64,000 nucleotides of DNA from M55B154 sp964486725 (GTDB lineage: Bacteria > Spirochaetota > UBA4802 > UB4802), in contig CAZAOK010000005.1 in the NCBI GenBank assembly GCA_964486725.1, forward strand, positions 1 to 64,000, read 5' to 3'. The notes beneath the pieces were generated by a model, which was not told the origin of the DNA, did not search any database, and saw only the letters and a list, made by a program, of their open reading frames with translations. Positions 1 through 8,433 of this stretch are shown here, one piece after another (position 1 is the first letter of the stretch; each line of letters begins with the position of its first letter). The translations under genes and the position numbers were made by a program.

Positions 1-56
1 AGACTGATTATATCATGGGTCACATGAATGTAACCCGGAATTTAAATCACTCCCAT

Positions 57-105
57 TAGTGACGGGCAACGAGTACCAGGTGACTCCCGCCGTTACTCGT
101 CACTA
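57..105. repeat. inverted repeat / hairpin
   Basis: TAGTGACG at 57-64 is the exact reverse complement of CGTCACTA at 98-105, enclosing a 33-nt GC-rich interior. It could be a terminator-like structure for a gene left of the window or an element upstream of the 231 gene; no U-tract follows it directly. Nothing else recognisable was found in positions 1-134. Confidence 0.4.
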
Positions 106-134
106 TATTATTTCCTTCATACGGGTAATAATTA

Positions 135-163
135 TTGACTATTTTGCCGATACTATGTATACA
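135..163 (+). promoter_or_regulatory. sigma70-type promoter for the ATP-grasp/FMN fusion gene
   Basis: TTGACT at 135-140 and TATACA at 158-163 are separated by exactly 17 bp, followed about 67 nt later by the ATG at 231. The boxes are seen directly; use as a promoter is inferred. Confidence 0.6.
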
Positions 164-230
164 CTATGCAATGTTTTTTTAGAGACATAATCACGCCCAC
201 GCTCGCCAGTTTTTACACAGGGGTAGAAAG

Positions 231-2489
231 ATGAAAAAGACCATAATGATAATCGGCGGGGGACTGCTCCAGGTTCCGGCCATACAGGAAGCAAAAAAGA
301 TGGGATTGCAGGTTATCGTCACCGACTACAATCCCAACGCGCAGGGAATGCGCTACGCGGATATTCCCATCGTAATGAGTACCCGGGATATTGAAGGTTC
401 TGTGCGGGTGGCCAGGGCCCAGAATGATATAACCCCCATCAGTGCCGTGCTCACCGTGGGCACCGATGCCTCCATGACGGTAGCAGCGGTGGCCAACAGT
501 CTTTGCCTTCCCGGCATAAAATTTGAGGACGCAGAGGCGGCTACCAACAAGATAAAGATGCGCACACGCTTCCGTGAACACGGCGTGCCGTCCCCGGATT
601 TCTTTCCCGTATGGTCTTTATCTGATGCCAAGAAAGCCTTTGAAACCCTTGCCCTGCCGGTTGTACTCAAACCCTCCGATAACATGGGCGCCCGCGGGGT
701 AATGCGCATAGATAACAAGAACCAGCTGGGTGATGCTTTTTCCTTCGCCAAGAACGCCTCTCCCAGTGGCGAACTCATCATGGAAGAATTTATGGAAGGA
801 CCCGAACTGTCCATTGACGCGGTAATATATAACGGTGAGATTACCATTACCGGTGTTGCTGACCGCATCATTGAGTATCCCCCGTATTTTATTGAGACGG
901 GGCATACCATGCCATCTCACCTTGACCCGGCACTGCAGCAGACCGGCATTGAAATAATGAAAAAAGGTATACACGCCCTTGGCATCACAACCGGGTGCGC
1001 TAAGGGGGACATAAAGATCACCCCCCATGGGGCGAAAATCGGCGAACTTGCCGCCCGGCTCTCCGGCGGCTTTATGTCAGCCTATACCTATCCCTATGCC
1101 ACGGGTGTAAACCTTATCCGCGCTGCCATCGAGGTTGCACTCGGCCGTGAACCATCAAACCTTGATCCCATCTACGACAGGGTATGTATTGAACGGGCCA
1201 TTATCACCATGCCGGGCGTGGTAAAAAAAATAACAGGTCTTGAAGAAGCACTGGCTATCCCCGGCATAAAGGACATCTTTCTTAACGTGAAGCCCGGCGA
1301 CAGGGTTACTCCTCCTCGTTCAAACGTGGAAAAGGCGGGACACGTCATCGCCGTGGGGAAGACCGTTGAAGAGGCCGAGCACGCGGTGGTACAGTGCATG
1401 GAGGTTCTCACCATACAGGTCTGCGAAGAACCCAAGATCAGCATGGACGAGATACGCCTGGCCGCCAGGGAAAAACTCAAAAAAACCTGTTACGCGTGTA
1501 AGAACTGTAACGGCCGAGATTGTCCAACAGGGGTTCCCGGCATGGGAGGAACGGGCACCGGGGCTTCCTTCAGGCGCAACATCGAAGCACTGCACAACTA
1601 TAAAATAAATACCCGTCTTATTCACTCAGTATCTGATCCCGATACCGGGTCATCCTTTTTCGGCATGCCCCTGTCATTACCGGTTATGGTGGCCCCCATT
1701 ACCGGGGCTGTCACCAACATGGGTGGGGCCATTGACGAACTGGAATACAACCGGGCGGTGGTAAAAGGCTGCATGGAGGCCGGTTCCCTTGCCTTTGTGG
1801 GGGACGGGGCAACACCCGGCAAGTACAAGATCGGGCTGCAGGCACTTGAAGAGCATAACGGCCTGGGAGTACCCATCTTCAAACCCAGGAGTGATAACGA
1901 TGCCATCATAACCCGTATCAAGGCAGCCGAGAAGGCTGGAGCCGTGGCAGTGGGGATGGATATTGATGCCGTGGTTTTTAAGACCATGGCCATGAAAAAC
2001 CAGGCGGTGGGGCCAAAAAGCCTGGAGGAACTGCAATACCTTATCTCCACCACAACACTTCCCTTTGTGCTCAAGGGAATCATGAACGTGAAAGACGCGG
2101 TGCTGGCCGTAGAGGCGGGGGCACATGCCATCATCATATCCAATCACGGTGGACGGGTGCTTGACGAGATGGTGGGCACAATGGATGTACTGGAAGAGAT
2201 CGTACGCGAAGTTGGCGGATACGTTCGCATCATCATAGACGGCGGATTTCGAACAGGGGTTGACATCATCAAGGCCCTTGCCCTTGGAGCCGACCACGTG
2301 CTCATCGGACGACCCGTGGCCGTTTCAGCAGTGGGCATGGGAGCGCAGGGTGTGGCCTTCTACCTCAACACAATTAAGCGGGGACTTGCCAAGGCCATGA
2401 TTCTTACCGGTTGTCAGAACCTCGAAGAGGTTTCCGGTGAAATAATAAAAAAGATTCATGCCCGGTCATTTCAACCTGTTGAGCAATAA
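231..2489 (+). CDS. ATP-grasp / FMN-dependent alpha-hydroxy-acid dehydrogenase fusion protein
   Basis: This 752-residue protein joins two enzyme types. Residues 1 to about 400 look like an ATP-grasp ligase of the carbamoyl-phosphate-synthase/PurK class: an N-terminal Rossmann-like strand with IIGGGLLQ, the KPSDNMGARGV nucleotide loop, and the GELAARLSGGFMS metal-binding segment. Residues about 420-750 look like an FMN-dependent alpha-hydroxy-acid dehydrogenase (lactate/glycolate oxidase fold), with SNHGGRVLDE carrying the expected active-site His639 and Arg642 and a phosphate-binding IIIDGGFRTG. The junction holds a cysteine cluster, C420-x2-C423-x2-C426-x4-C431, followed by VPGMGGTGTG, which is typical of a stand-alone FMN protein family in anaerobes, where it may bind a metal or Fe-S cluster. 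The substrate is unknown; a ligase coupled to a 2-hydroxy/2-oxo acid oxidoreductase is an inference. ATG 231 is preceded by a GGGG-containing SD. Confidence 0.8.
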   Translation: MKKTIMIIGGGLLQVPAIQEAKKMGLQVIVTDYNPNAQGMRYADIPIVMSTRDIEGSVRVARAQNDITPISAVLTVGTDASMTVAAVANSLCLPGIKFEDAEAATNKIKMRTRFREHGVPSPDFFPVWSLSDAKKAFETLALPVVLKPSDNMGARGVMRIDNKNQLGDAFSFAKNASPSGELIMEEFMEGPELSIDAVIYNGEITITGVADRIIEYPPYFIETGHTMPSHLDPALQQTGIEIMKKGIHALGITTGCAKGDIKITPHGAKIGELAARLSGGFMSAYTYPYATGVNLIRAAIEVALGREPSNLDPIYDRVCIERAIITMPGVVKKITGLEEALAIPGIKDIFLNVKPGDRVTPPRSNVEKAGHVIAVGKTVEEAEHAVVQCMEVLTIQVCEEPKISMDEIRLAAREKLKKTCYACKNCNGRDCPTGVPGMGGTGTGASFRRNIEALHNYKINTRLIHSVSDPDTGSSFFGMPLSLPVMVAPITGAVTNMGGAIDELEYNRAVVKGCMEAGSLAFVGDGATPGKYKIGLQALEEHNGLGVPIFKPRSDNDAIITRIKAAEKAGAVAVGMDIDAVVFKTMAMKNQAVGPKSLEELQYLISTTTLPFVLKGIMNVKDAVLAVEAGAHAIIISNHGGRVLDEMVGTMDVLEEIVREVGGYVRIIIDGGFRTGVDIIKALALGADHVLIGRPVAVSAVGMGAQGVAFYLNTIKRGLAKAMILTGCQNLEEVSGEIIKKIHARSFQPVEQ

Positions 2490-2508
2490 GTTCTAACATG
2501 CGCGGTTT

Positions 2509-2961
2509 ATGAAACGAATTTTTACCATTTCGGCCATACTTATTCTTTTTTCCTTTTCACTGGCAGGCACACCGGCCACGGTGAAATCCCTGCATGGCCG
2601 GTGGAAATTACTTTACACGGGGCCTTACGGCTACGAATTCAGGTTTTACAAAAATTACCGCGCCGTGTGTATACTCTACCTTAAAATCAACGCCCTCATC
2701 TTCAAGGGGGTTTATACCGTGGAAGACGATCACACCCTGAGAATAAACCTCTACGAGATGAAAAACGAAAAGAGGGTATATCACCCAGACACCCGAAGGG
2801 GTTTTACAAAAATCAAGTCTTCTCATTTTACATTTAAAACTGAAATTAAGGGTTCCGGAAAGAACAGAACCCTGGTACTTGACCCCGGGTCAATTGTCAT
2901 TGACGGTAATACATGCGACGGCTATTTTGAACCCGGTATCAGGTTAAAAAAAACCAGGTGA
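2509..2961 (+). CDS. small exported protein of unknown function
   Basis: A 150-residue protein with an N-terminal signal sequence (hydrophobic residues about 5-19, then LAGTPA, a plausible signal peptidase site). The mature part is basic and rich in beta-type, aromatic residues (WKLLYTGPYGYEFRFY) and looks like a small periplasmic beta domain of lipocalin-like or META-like size. I do not recognise the family. It lies 19 nt after the fusion gene and 10 nt before an alpha/beta hydrolase, so the three probably form one transcript. Function is not predictable. Confidence 0.6.
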   Translation: MKRIFTISAILILFSFSLAGTPATVKSLHGRWKLLYTGPYGYEFRFYKNYRAVCILYLKINALIFKGVYTVEDDHTLRINLYEMKNEKRVYHPDTRRGFTKIKSSHFTFKTEIKGSGKNRTLVLDPGSIVIDGNTCDGYFEPGIRLKKTR

Positions 2962-2971
2962 ACTGTACTTT

Positions 2972-3727
2972 ATGAAAATTGAAAACATCCGCATTCCCGC
3001 CCGAAACAACCGTTTTCTGGATGGACGGATCTTTTCCCCGTCCGCAACCCCCGGGGGAGTTATAGTCTACAGCCATGGACTTTTCTCATCTAAAGACGCC
3101 TACAAGATTAATACCATGGCCAAAGACATCGTGGAAGGGGGGTTCATTCTTCTTACCTTCAGTTACGGCTATACGGCGGATTACACCACCGGTAACCCCC
3201 TGCAAATAACACTTGATGATACGGTTGCTGATTTGCACGACGCGTGCCTCTTTGCCGCGCAGAAATGGTCACTCCCCCTGCATCTTTTCGGTTCAAGCAT
3301 GGGTGGAGCCGCCTCACTGTGGCTGGCAACCGGCACTGACCTGCATCTGGGCAGTCTCACCCTGCTGGCCACACCGGTTGACCTGAAGGGCCTGGCCATG
3401 CTCCTCACTGGGGGAAAGGCCGCTGAAGAGCTTCCGGATGAAGGATCCCTTTCAGCCGGAGAATTTTCCATTACCAACCGGTCACTGAAAGAACTTGCAG
3501 ATGTGGATATAAAATCAAGGCTTCGCCGCATAACCACCCCCCTCCTGGTAATCCACGGGGGGATGGACGAGGTGGTTGACCCGAAAAACGCGTATCTCAT
3601 ATTAGAAAAGGCGGGTGGTGACAAAAAACTGCATATCATCGAAGACGGCGACCATTCACTCACCGCCCCCCATCATCTTGCCATTATTACCAGCCAGCTT
3701 CTGTCCTGGCTCTCACAGCATTCCTGA
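2972..3727 (+). CDS. alpha/beta hydrolase (serine esterase/peptidase-like)
   Basis: 251 residues with the alpha/beta-hydrolase fold. The nucleophile elbow FGSSMGGA places Ser109; Asp199 in HGGMDE and His228 in EDGDHSL complete a catalytic triad at the expected spacing. The oxyanion region is VIVYSHGLFSS near residues 30-40. No signal peptide is seen, so it is probably cytosolic. It resembles the BAAT/DLH-type small hydrolases, whose substrates range over esters, amides and lactones; the substrate here is unknown. It is the third gene of the run starting at 231 and converges on the DUF362 gene, whose stop lies 8 nt away. Confidence 0.75.
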   Translation: MKIENIRIPARNNRFLDGRIFSPSATPGGVIVYSHGLFSSKDAYKINTMAKDIVEGGFILLTFSYGYTADYTTGNPLQITLDDTVADLHDACLFAAQKWSLPLHLFGSSMGGAASLWLATGTDLHLGSLTLLATPVDLKGLAMLLTGGKAAEELPDEGSLSAGEFSITNRSLKELADVDIKSRLRRITTPLLVIHGGMDEVVDPKNAYLILEKAGGDKKLHIIEDGDHSLTAPHHLAIITSQLLSWLSQHS

Positions 3728-3734
3728 TATTATT

Positions 3735-5072
3735 TCAAAAAACAGGTGGTATATTTGCCTTCGTCCCATGCAGCTTTGCCTGTATGAGACTGGCCAGTGA
3801 TGAAAAGGGGTTCACCCCTGCAAGGTCCAGAGTGCTCACCTTCATCTGTTTTGTCAGCCCGTGAATGGTCTCCGCCAGGTTGTTGCACCCATGGCTCATG
3901 GTTACCAGGTTTTTTCCCGCCCGCTTTTGTATCTCCATGCCGTAATCCTGTATGGCACAGCTGCCGGCAATATGTACCGGGCCGGTTACCTTCGCCACCT
4001 CTTTTGGGTCAATACCCTTTCCCATCAGCACGGTAAAGCCCCCCCTGCCGTCGAAATCCGAGTGGAATACCTCCATGCAGGTTTCAGTATTCCTTCTGCA
4101 GCCCTCCCTGCAGCAGCGTTCCTTTCCCCGAAGTATCTTCACGTCAGGGGGATACCTGTCAAGCAGTTCATGTGTAAGCTTTTTCTTTCGCTTGTTGTAT
4201 ATGTCTTTGTTCACTATCTCTATGCTGGAAAGCCTGCTCTCCCCGAGGTTCTTCTGCGCGGCAAGGGTAAGGTGTTTTACATTTTTAAGAGGATACCCGA
4301 TGAAAGATGCCCCCACAACATCAACCGCCATGGGGTCGGGCCCGCCGATGAGGCAGTTCATTGGAACGATACATTCATCTATGTTCTTTCCTGCAATGTA
4401 ATGCCCGTGGTTGGTGGCCACCAGCCCGTCAATCACGACAAAATCCGGCCGTATCACCTGGTAGATGTCGGCGAACTTCTGATGCAGCCTGAAGTTGTGA
4501 TCGGCAATACGGCTGAACTGGTGCACCAGCCCGAACTGGTTCTTTATGGAAAGGGTTACCTCTGTCATGGAGTGGGTCTTCAGCTTGGGCAGGGACACAT
4601 ACAGGTTCTCCTCCCCTTCAAGTATGAGCTTCTGGTATACGAAAGACGAGATATCGATGAACTGTTCCACCCCTTCCAGGTACACCGGCACCGAGTCAGT
4701 TTCATCAAGGTACACGGGTATGGCACCCGTTTCCCTGCACACCTGTTCCATGCCGGTTGACTTGAACACCAGGCGGGTAAAATTACCCTGGGTACAGTTC
4801 TCGATCACGTATATATTCCTGGCTCCCCCGTTTTTGAAATACTGTATAACCCCGCGCATCACCCGGGGGTCGGTGTAGCTGTACATCTTCAGGTCAATGG
4901 CGTTCACCTTCAGGTACATGTCACCGCTCTTTTTCAAAAGTTTCTTCGCACCGCCGAAATGGTTAAACACCTGGTGTACCGCAGCGTCGATCCCGGGAAG
5001 TGTATCTGCAAATATCACCTGTGCGGCTTTCTTCTTCACTGTTTCTTTCTTCGATATCTTTTTAACCGCCAT
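3735..5072 (-). CDS. DUF362 domain protein
   Basis: About 445 residues of the DUF362 family, members of which often carry Fe-S clusters and occur next to oxidoreductases; no general biochemical role is established. Recognisable stretches include KVNAIDLKMYSYTDPRV, YVIENCTQGNFT, YVSLPKLKTHSMTEVTLS and a family-typical IKNQFGLV segment. A cysteine group RCCREGCRRNTETC lies in the second half and could ligand a metal or cluster. I place the start at the ATG 5070-5072, which sits 8 nt after AGGAG, rather than at the in-frame TTG two codons upstream. It is monocistronic, with a 23-bp palindrome about 80 nt upstream. Confidence 0.75.
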   Translation of the reverse strand: MAVKKISKKETVKKKAAQVIFADTLPGIDAAVHQVFNHFGGAKKLLKKSGDMYLKVNAIDLKMYSYTDPRVMRGVIQYFKNGGARNIYVIENCTQGNFTRLVFKSTGMEQVCRETGAIPVYLDETDSVPVYLEGVEQFIDISSFVYQKLILEGEENLYVSLPKLKTHSMTEVTLSIKNQFGLVHQFSRIADHNFRLHQKFADIYQVIRPDFVVIDGLVATNHGHYIAGKNIDECIVPMNCLIGGPDPMAVDVVGASFIGYPLKNVKHLTLAAQKNLGESRLSSIEIVNKDIYNKRKKKLTHELLDRYPPDVKILRGKERCCREGCRRNTETCMEVFHSDFDGRGGFTVLMGKGIDPKEVAKVTGPVHIAGSCAIQDYGMEIQKRAGKNLVTMSHGCNNLAETIHGLTKQMKVSTLDLAGVNPFSSLASLIQAKLHGTKANIPPVF

Positions 5073-5151
5073 CACCAACTCTCCTGCTCACGGTTTCACT
5101 ATCCTGTTTCTAAACCTTTCCGTGAAGATTAAGATATTATCCTTCGCTACA

Positions 5152-5174
5152 AATATAGTATAACATACTATATT
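5152..5174. promoter_or_regulatory. perfect 23-bp palindrome upstream of the DUF362 gene
   Basis: AATATAGTAT (5152-5161) and ATACTATATT (5165-5174) are perfect inverted copies around AAC. The element lies 80-102 nt before the DUF362 start, so it is a plausible operator for a dimeric regulator, or an AT-rich promoter palindrome. Only the symmetry is seen; the regulator is unknown. Confidence 0.5.
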
Positions 5175-5204
5175 AATTACCGGGAGATTCGCGCAACATA
5201 AAAA

Positions 5205-5235
5205 AATCATCTGTGTTAATCTGTGTGTATGCTTC
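5205..5235. repeat. short degenerate ATCTGTGT-type repeat fragment
   Basis: The stretch carries two close copies of ATCTGTGT in tandem. From general knowledge, similar 'CTGTGTTAATCTGTGT' fragments recur in intergenic DNA of many environmental genomes. It lies inside the 339-nt gap between the DUF362 gene and the 5412 gene, which otherwise holds only the palindrome at 5152 and a candidate promoter. Confidence 0.3.
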
Positions 5236-5343
5236 GGCTTCTCCCGGCACAGCGTCGAGTGAAGCGGGCGGTTTCATGTCTTTAGAGCCGTATAATAGTT
5301 TCCCAATATTCCTGAATGATCCAAAATATTTTTACACGAAGGC

Positions 5344-5373
5344 TTGACGAATGATATACTACCGGCATATATA
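5344..5373 (+). promoter_or_regulatory. candidate sigma70 promoter for the 5412 membrane protein
   Basis: TTGACG at 5344-5349 and TATATA at 5368-5373 are 18 bp apart, 38 nt before the ATG at 5412. The -10 region is very AT-rich, so other alignments are possible. Confidence 0.4.
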
Positions 5374-5411
5374 TATTATACTGTTACACTAACTTTTATG
5401 GAGCGTATGTA

Positions 5412-5810
5412 ATGCTGACAATCTACGTGCTGGTATTTGGGATCTTCGTTGCGACGGTGGGACTGGTTGAACTGCTGCTGCCCTCGGTAATGATGAAGAT
5501 ATGGAGATACTGGGTAACCCACAGGCTGTTCTTTCTCTACGGCATACTGCTTATGGCGGCGGGGTTTCCCCTTACCATTTACAACGGGGCACGGTTTGAA
5601 ACCATCATCTTTATTATCGGGCTGGTGGTGGTATTCACGGGGCCTTTCGTACTGCTGTATCCCCATAAAATGGGGGGACTGTTTCTACAGGGAATGGAAG
5701 AGATGAGCCCCCGGGGACGAAAAATTGCCATCCTCTTTGATGCCGCTGTCCGCATTACCGCGGGACTCATCTGCGTATTCAGTGCCCTGGTGGAGCTTAA
5801 AATGCTGTGA
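5412..5810 (+). CDS. small multi-pass membrane protein of unknown function
   Basis: 132 residues with about four hydrophobic segments (roughly residues 3-25, 40-58, 66-88 and 107-128), so an integral inner-membrane protein. A charged loop FLQGMEEMSPRGRK separates segments 3 and 4. I do not recognise a family. It is a single gene with a GGAG Shine-Dalgarno 8 nt before the ATG, and it converges on leuS, whose stop is only 6 nt away. No function can be assigned. Confidence 0.55.
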   Translation: MLTIYVLVFGIFVATVGLVELLLPSVMMKIWRYWVTHRLFFLYGILLMAAGFPLTIYNGARFETIIFIIGLVVVFTGPFVLLYPHKMGGLFLQGMEEMSPRGRKIAILFDAAVRITAGLICVFSALVELKML

Positions 5811-5816
5811 CCGTTT

Positions 5817-8285
5817 TTACACGGCCACCACGTTTACCAGCTTTCCGGGCACCACGATCACCTTCTTGATGTCCTTTCCATCGGTAAAATCTTTCACCCG
5901 CTCATCCGCAAGTGCCATCTTTTCCAGGTCATCCTTACCCGTGTCTGCTGCTACCATGGCCTTTGAACGTATCTTTCCGTTCACCTGGAATACCACCTCT
6001 ATCTCGTCTTTAACGGTCAGCTCTTCGAGGTAATCCGGCCATGTATGGTCAATCAACAATCCTGAATTGCCAAGCATCTCCCACATCTCGTCTGCCACGT
6101 GGGGCACGAAGGGGGCAAGCATGAGCACCAGTTTTTCAAAAAGCTCAGATATCACCAGCCGTCCTTCCTCGCTTTGGGCAGGTTTTTCATCCAGCTGGTA
6201 GAGCGCGTTTACCAGTTCCATCATTCGGGCGATGGCGGTATTATACTGCATCCGCTCGGCTATATCACGGGTAACCACCATCACCGTCCGGTGAAGTTCA
6301 GAACGGAGTTTTTTCAGATCACCCTCCAGGGTTACCCCGTCAAAGGAATAACCGGGGGTATACAGTTCACTGTATTTCTGCAGTATTCTCCATACCCGGT
6401 TTACGAACCTGAAGCACCCCTCCACTCCCTTCTCTGACCAGTCAAGATCCTTGTCCGGCGGAGAAGCGAACAGCATGAACAGGCGGACGGTATCGGCACC
6501 GTACATACTGATAATCTCATCGGGATCAACCACGTTCCCCTTTGACTTGCTCATCTTGGCCCCGTCCTTGATCACCATTCCCTGGGTAAGCAGTTTCTTG
6601 AAGGGTTCCCTGCACTTTACCAGGCCAAGGTCATTGAGCACCCTGGTGTAGAACCGGGCATACAACAGGTGCAGCACCGCGTGCTCAATACCGCCGATGT
6701 ACTGGTCAACCGGCATCCAGTAATCAACCTCGTCAAAGTCGAATATCTCTTTTGATTTTGGCGAGGTGAACTTCGCGAAATACCATGACGAATCCACGAA
6801 GGTGTCCATGGTGTCTGTCTCGCGGGTGGCCGCACCGCCGCATTTGGGGCATGTTGTATTAATGAATTCATCCATGGTTACCATGGGGGAACGTGAGTCC
6901 CCGTGAAAGTCAACCTCGGTGGGCAGTTCTACCGGAAGCTGGTCTTCAGGTACCGGCATCGCGCCGCACTTTTCACAATACACCACAGGGATAGGACAGC
7001 CCCAGTACCGCTGCCTGGATATCAGCCAGTCCCTGATACGGTACTGTACCTTACGGCTGGCGAATCCTTCCTTCTCGGCATGATCAGATATCTTCTCCAT
7101 GGCTGTCACGTTGTCTATACCGTCAAAAGGACCCGAGTTCACGCAGATACCCTTCTCCACGTAAGCATCGGGCATCGTTGCAGCATCCAGCGGCTCATCG
7201 GGATTATCTATGACGATCTTGATGGGTATACCGTATTTTTTCGCGAATGCGAAGTCACGGGTATCATGGGCAGGCACCGCCATGATGGCGCCGGTTCCGT
7301 ATTCCATCAGCACGAAGTTGCCCACGTACAGGGGCACCCGGTCACCGTTAAAGGGGTTGATCACTTTTAGTCCCGTGTCCATCCCCTCCTTTTCTTTCTC
7401 TTCTGAGACACGGTCAACAAGTGACTGCGCCCTGGCATCTTCAATATATTCACGCACTTTGGGATCGGTCACCCGGTCAAGAAAGGGATGCTCGGGGGCG
7501 ATCACCATGAAGGTAACCCCGTACACCGTGTCCGGCCTGGTGGTAAAGATGGGGAAATCCTCACCTGTCTCCAGCTTAAATATAATCTCAAGCCCGGTTG
7601 ATCTTCCGATCCAGTTCTTCTGCATGGTAAGCACACGCTCAGGCCAGCCCTCTTTAAGGGTTTCAGTTCCCTCCAGCAGGTCATCGGCGTAATCGGTGAT
7701 CTTGTAAAACCACTGGCTCAGTTCTTTCTGGTTCACCTGTGTCTCACATCGCCAGCACAGGCCGTTTTCCACCTGCTCATTGGCAAGCACCGTGTTACAG
7801 GTTTCACACCAGTTTACGGGAGCCTTCTTCTTGTAGGCCAGCCCCTTCTCGAACATCTTGCCGAACACGTACTGGTTCCACCTGTAATATTCTTTTGTAT
7901 GGGTGGCAATCTCACGGTTCCAGTCATATGAAAATCCCAGTTTTTTAAACTGCTCACGCATATGTTCAATATTTTCTTCAGTCCATTTTTTCGGGGGAAT
8001 GTTGTTCTTTATGGCAGCGTTCTCCGCGGGAAGCCCGAAGGAGTCCCACCCCATGGGATGGAGGACGTTATAGCCGCGCATTCTCCAGTACCTGGCCATG
8101 AGGTCACCGATGGTATAATTCCGCACATGTCCCATGTGTATTCTTCCCGAAGGATAGGGAAACATCTCCAGCAGGTAATACTTCTCACGGTCATCATCAC
8201 GCTCACTGGCGAAAACCTCTTCACTGTCCCACTTTTCCTGCCATTTCTTTTCAATCCCGGTAAAGTTATACTCTCGTTCTGCCAT
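5817..8285 (-). CDS. leuS: leucine--tRNA ligase
   Basis: Class I aminoacyl-tRNA synthetase that charges tRNA-Leu with leucine in the cytosol. At 822 residues it has the usual bacterial length. The HIGH-type signature is PYPSGRIHMGHVRNY near residue 45 and the KMSKS loop is KMSKSKGNVVDPD in the C-terminal half. The editing domain CP1 is present (GTGAIMAVPAHDTRDFAFA, including the conserved T-rich and GTG region), as are zinc-type CxxC pairs (CETCN, CWRCE and CEKCG, CPKCGG). The LeuS-type C-terminal ubiquitin-like domain closes it (VNGKIRSK, VVPGKLVNVV). It stands alone between two unrelated genes. Confidence 0.97.
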   Translation of the reverse strand: MAEREYNFTGIEKKWQEKWDSEEVFASERDDDREKYYLLEMFPYPSGRIHMGHVRNYTIGDLMARYWRMRGYNVLHPMGWDSFGLPAENAAIKNNIPPKKWTEENIEHMREQFKKLGFSYDWNREIATHTKEYYRWNQYVFGKMFEKGLAYKKKAPVNWCETCNTVLANEQVENGLCWRCETQVNQKELSQWFYKITDYADDLLEGTETLKEGWPERVLTMQKNWIGRSTGLEIIFKLETGEDFPIFTTRPDTVYGVTFMVIAPEHPFLDRVTDPKVREYIEDARAQSLVDRVSEEKEKEGMDTGLKVINPFNGDRVPLYVGNFVLMEYGTGAIMAVPAHDTRDFAFAKKYGIPIKIVIDNPDEPLDAATMPDAYVEKGICVNSGPFDGIDNVTAMEKISDHAEKEGFASRKVQYRIRDWLISRQRYWGCPIPVVYCEKCGAMPVPEDQLPVELPTEVDFHGDSRSPMVTMDEFINTTCPKCGGAATRETDTMDTFVDSSWYFAKFTSPKSKEIFDFDEVDYWMPVDQYIGGIEHAVLHLLYARFYTRVLNDLGLVKCREPFKKLLTQGMVIKDGAKMSKSKGNVVDPDEIISMYGADTVRLFMLFASPPDKDLDWSEKGVEGCFRFVNRVWRILQKYSELYTPGYSFDGVTLEGDLKKLRSELHRTVMVVTRDIAERMQYNTAIARMMELVNALYQLDEKPAQSEEGRLVISELFEKLVLMLAPFVPHVADEMWEMLGNSGLLIDHTWPDYLEELTVKDEIEVVFQVNGKIRSKAMVAADTGKDDLEKMALADERVKDFTDGKDIKKVIVVPGKLVNVVAV

Positions 8286-8404
8286 ACAAATACCCCGTTA
8301 CCCAACTTCATAAATTAACATACCCGCGCCCCGTGGACGCCGTGTATAGTTTGATGTATTTTGGAGTTTGTCTAAAAGTCAAGTAAATCTGGAAAAAAGA
8401 ACAC

Positions 8405-8432
8405 GTTCTCTGTAACTCTGTGCCCCGGTGGT
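8405..8432. repeat. degenerate CTCTGTGCC-type repeat fragment
   Basis: TTCTCTGTAACTCTGTGCCC and flanking bases resemble the outer arms of the MITE-like element at 32591-32809 (CAGAGA-rich on the other strand). It may be a decayed remnant. It lies between leuS and the CLC channel gene. Confidence 0.3.
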
Positions 8433-8433
8433 G

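Noticed and set aside
3861..4760. 299-codon open frame on the plus strand across the DUF362 gene
   Set aside because: It lies wholly antisense to a gene with clear family motifs; its product has no domain and low-complexity composition typical of a shadow frame.
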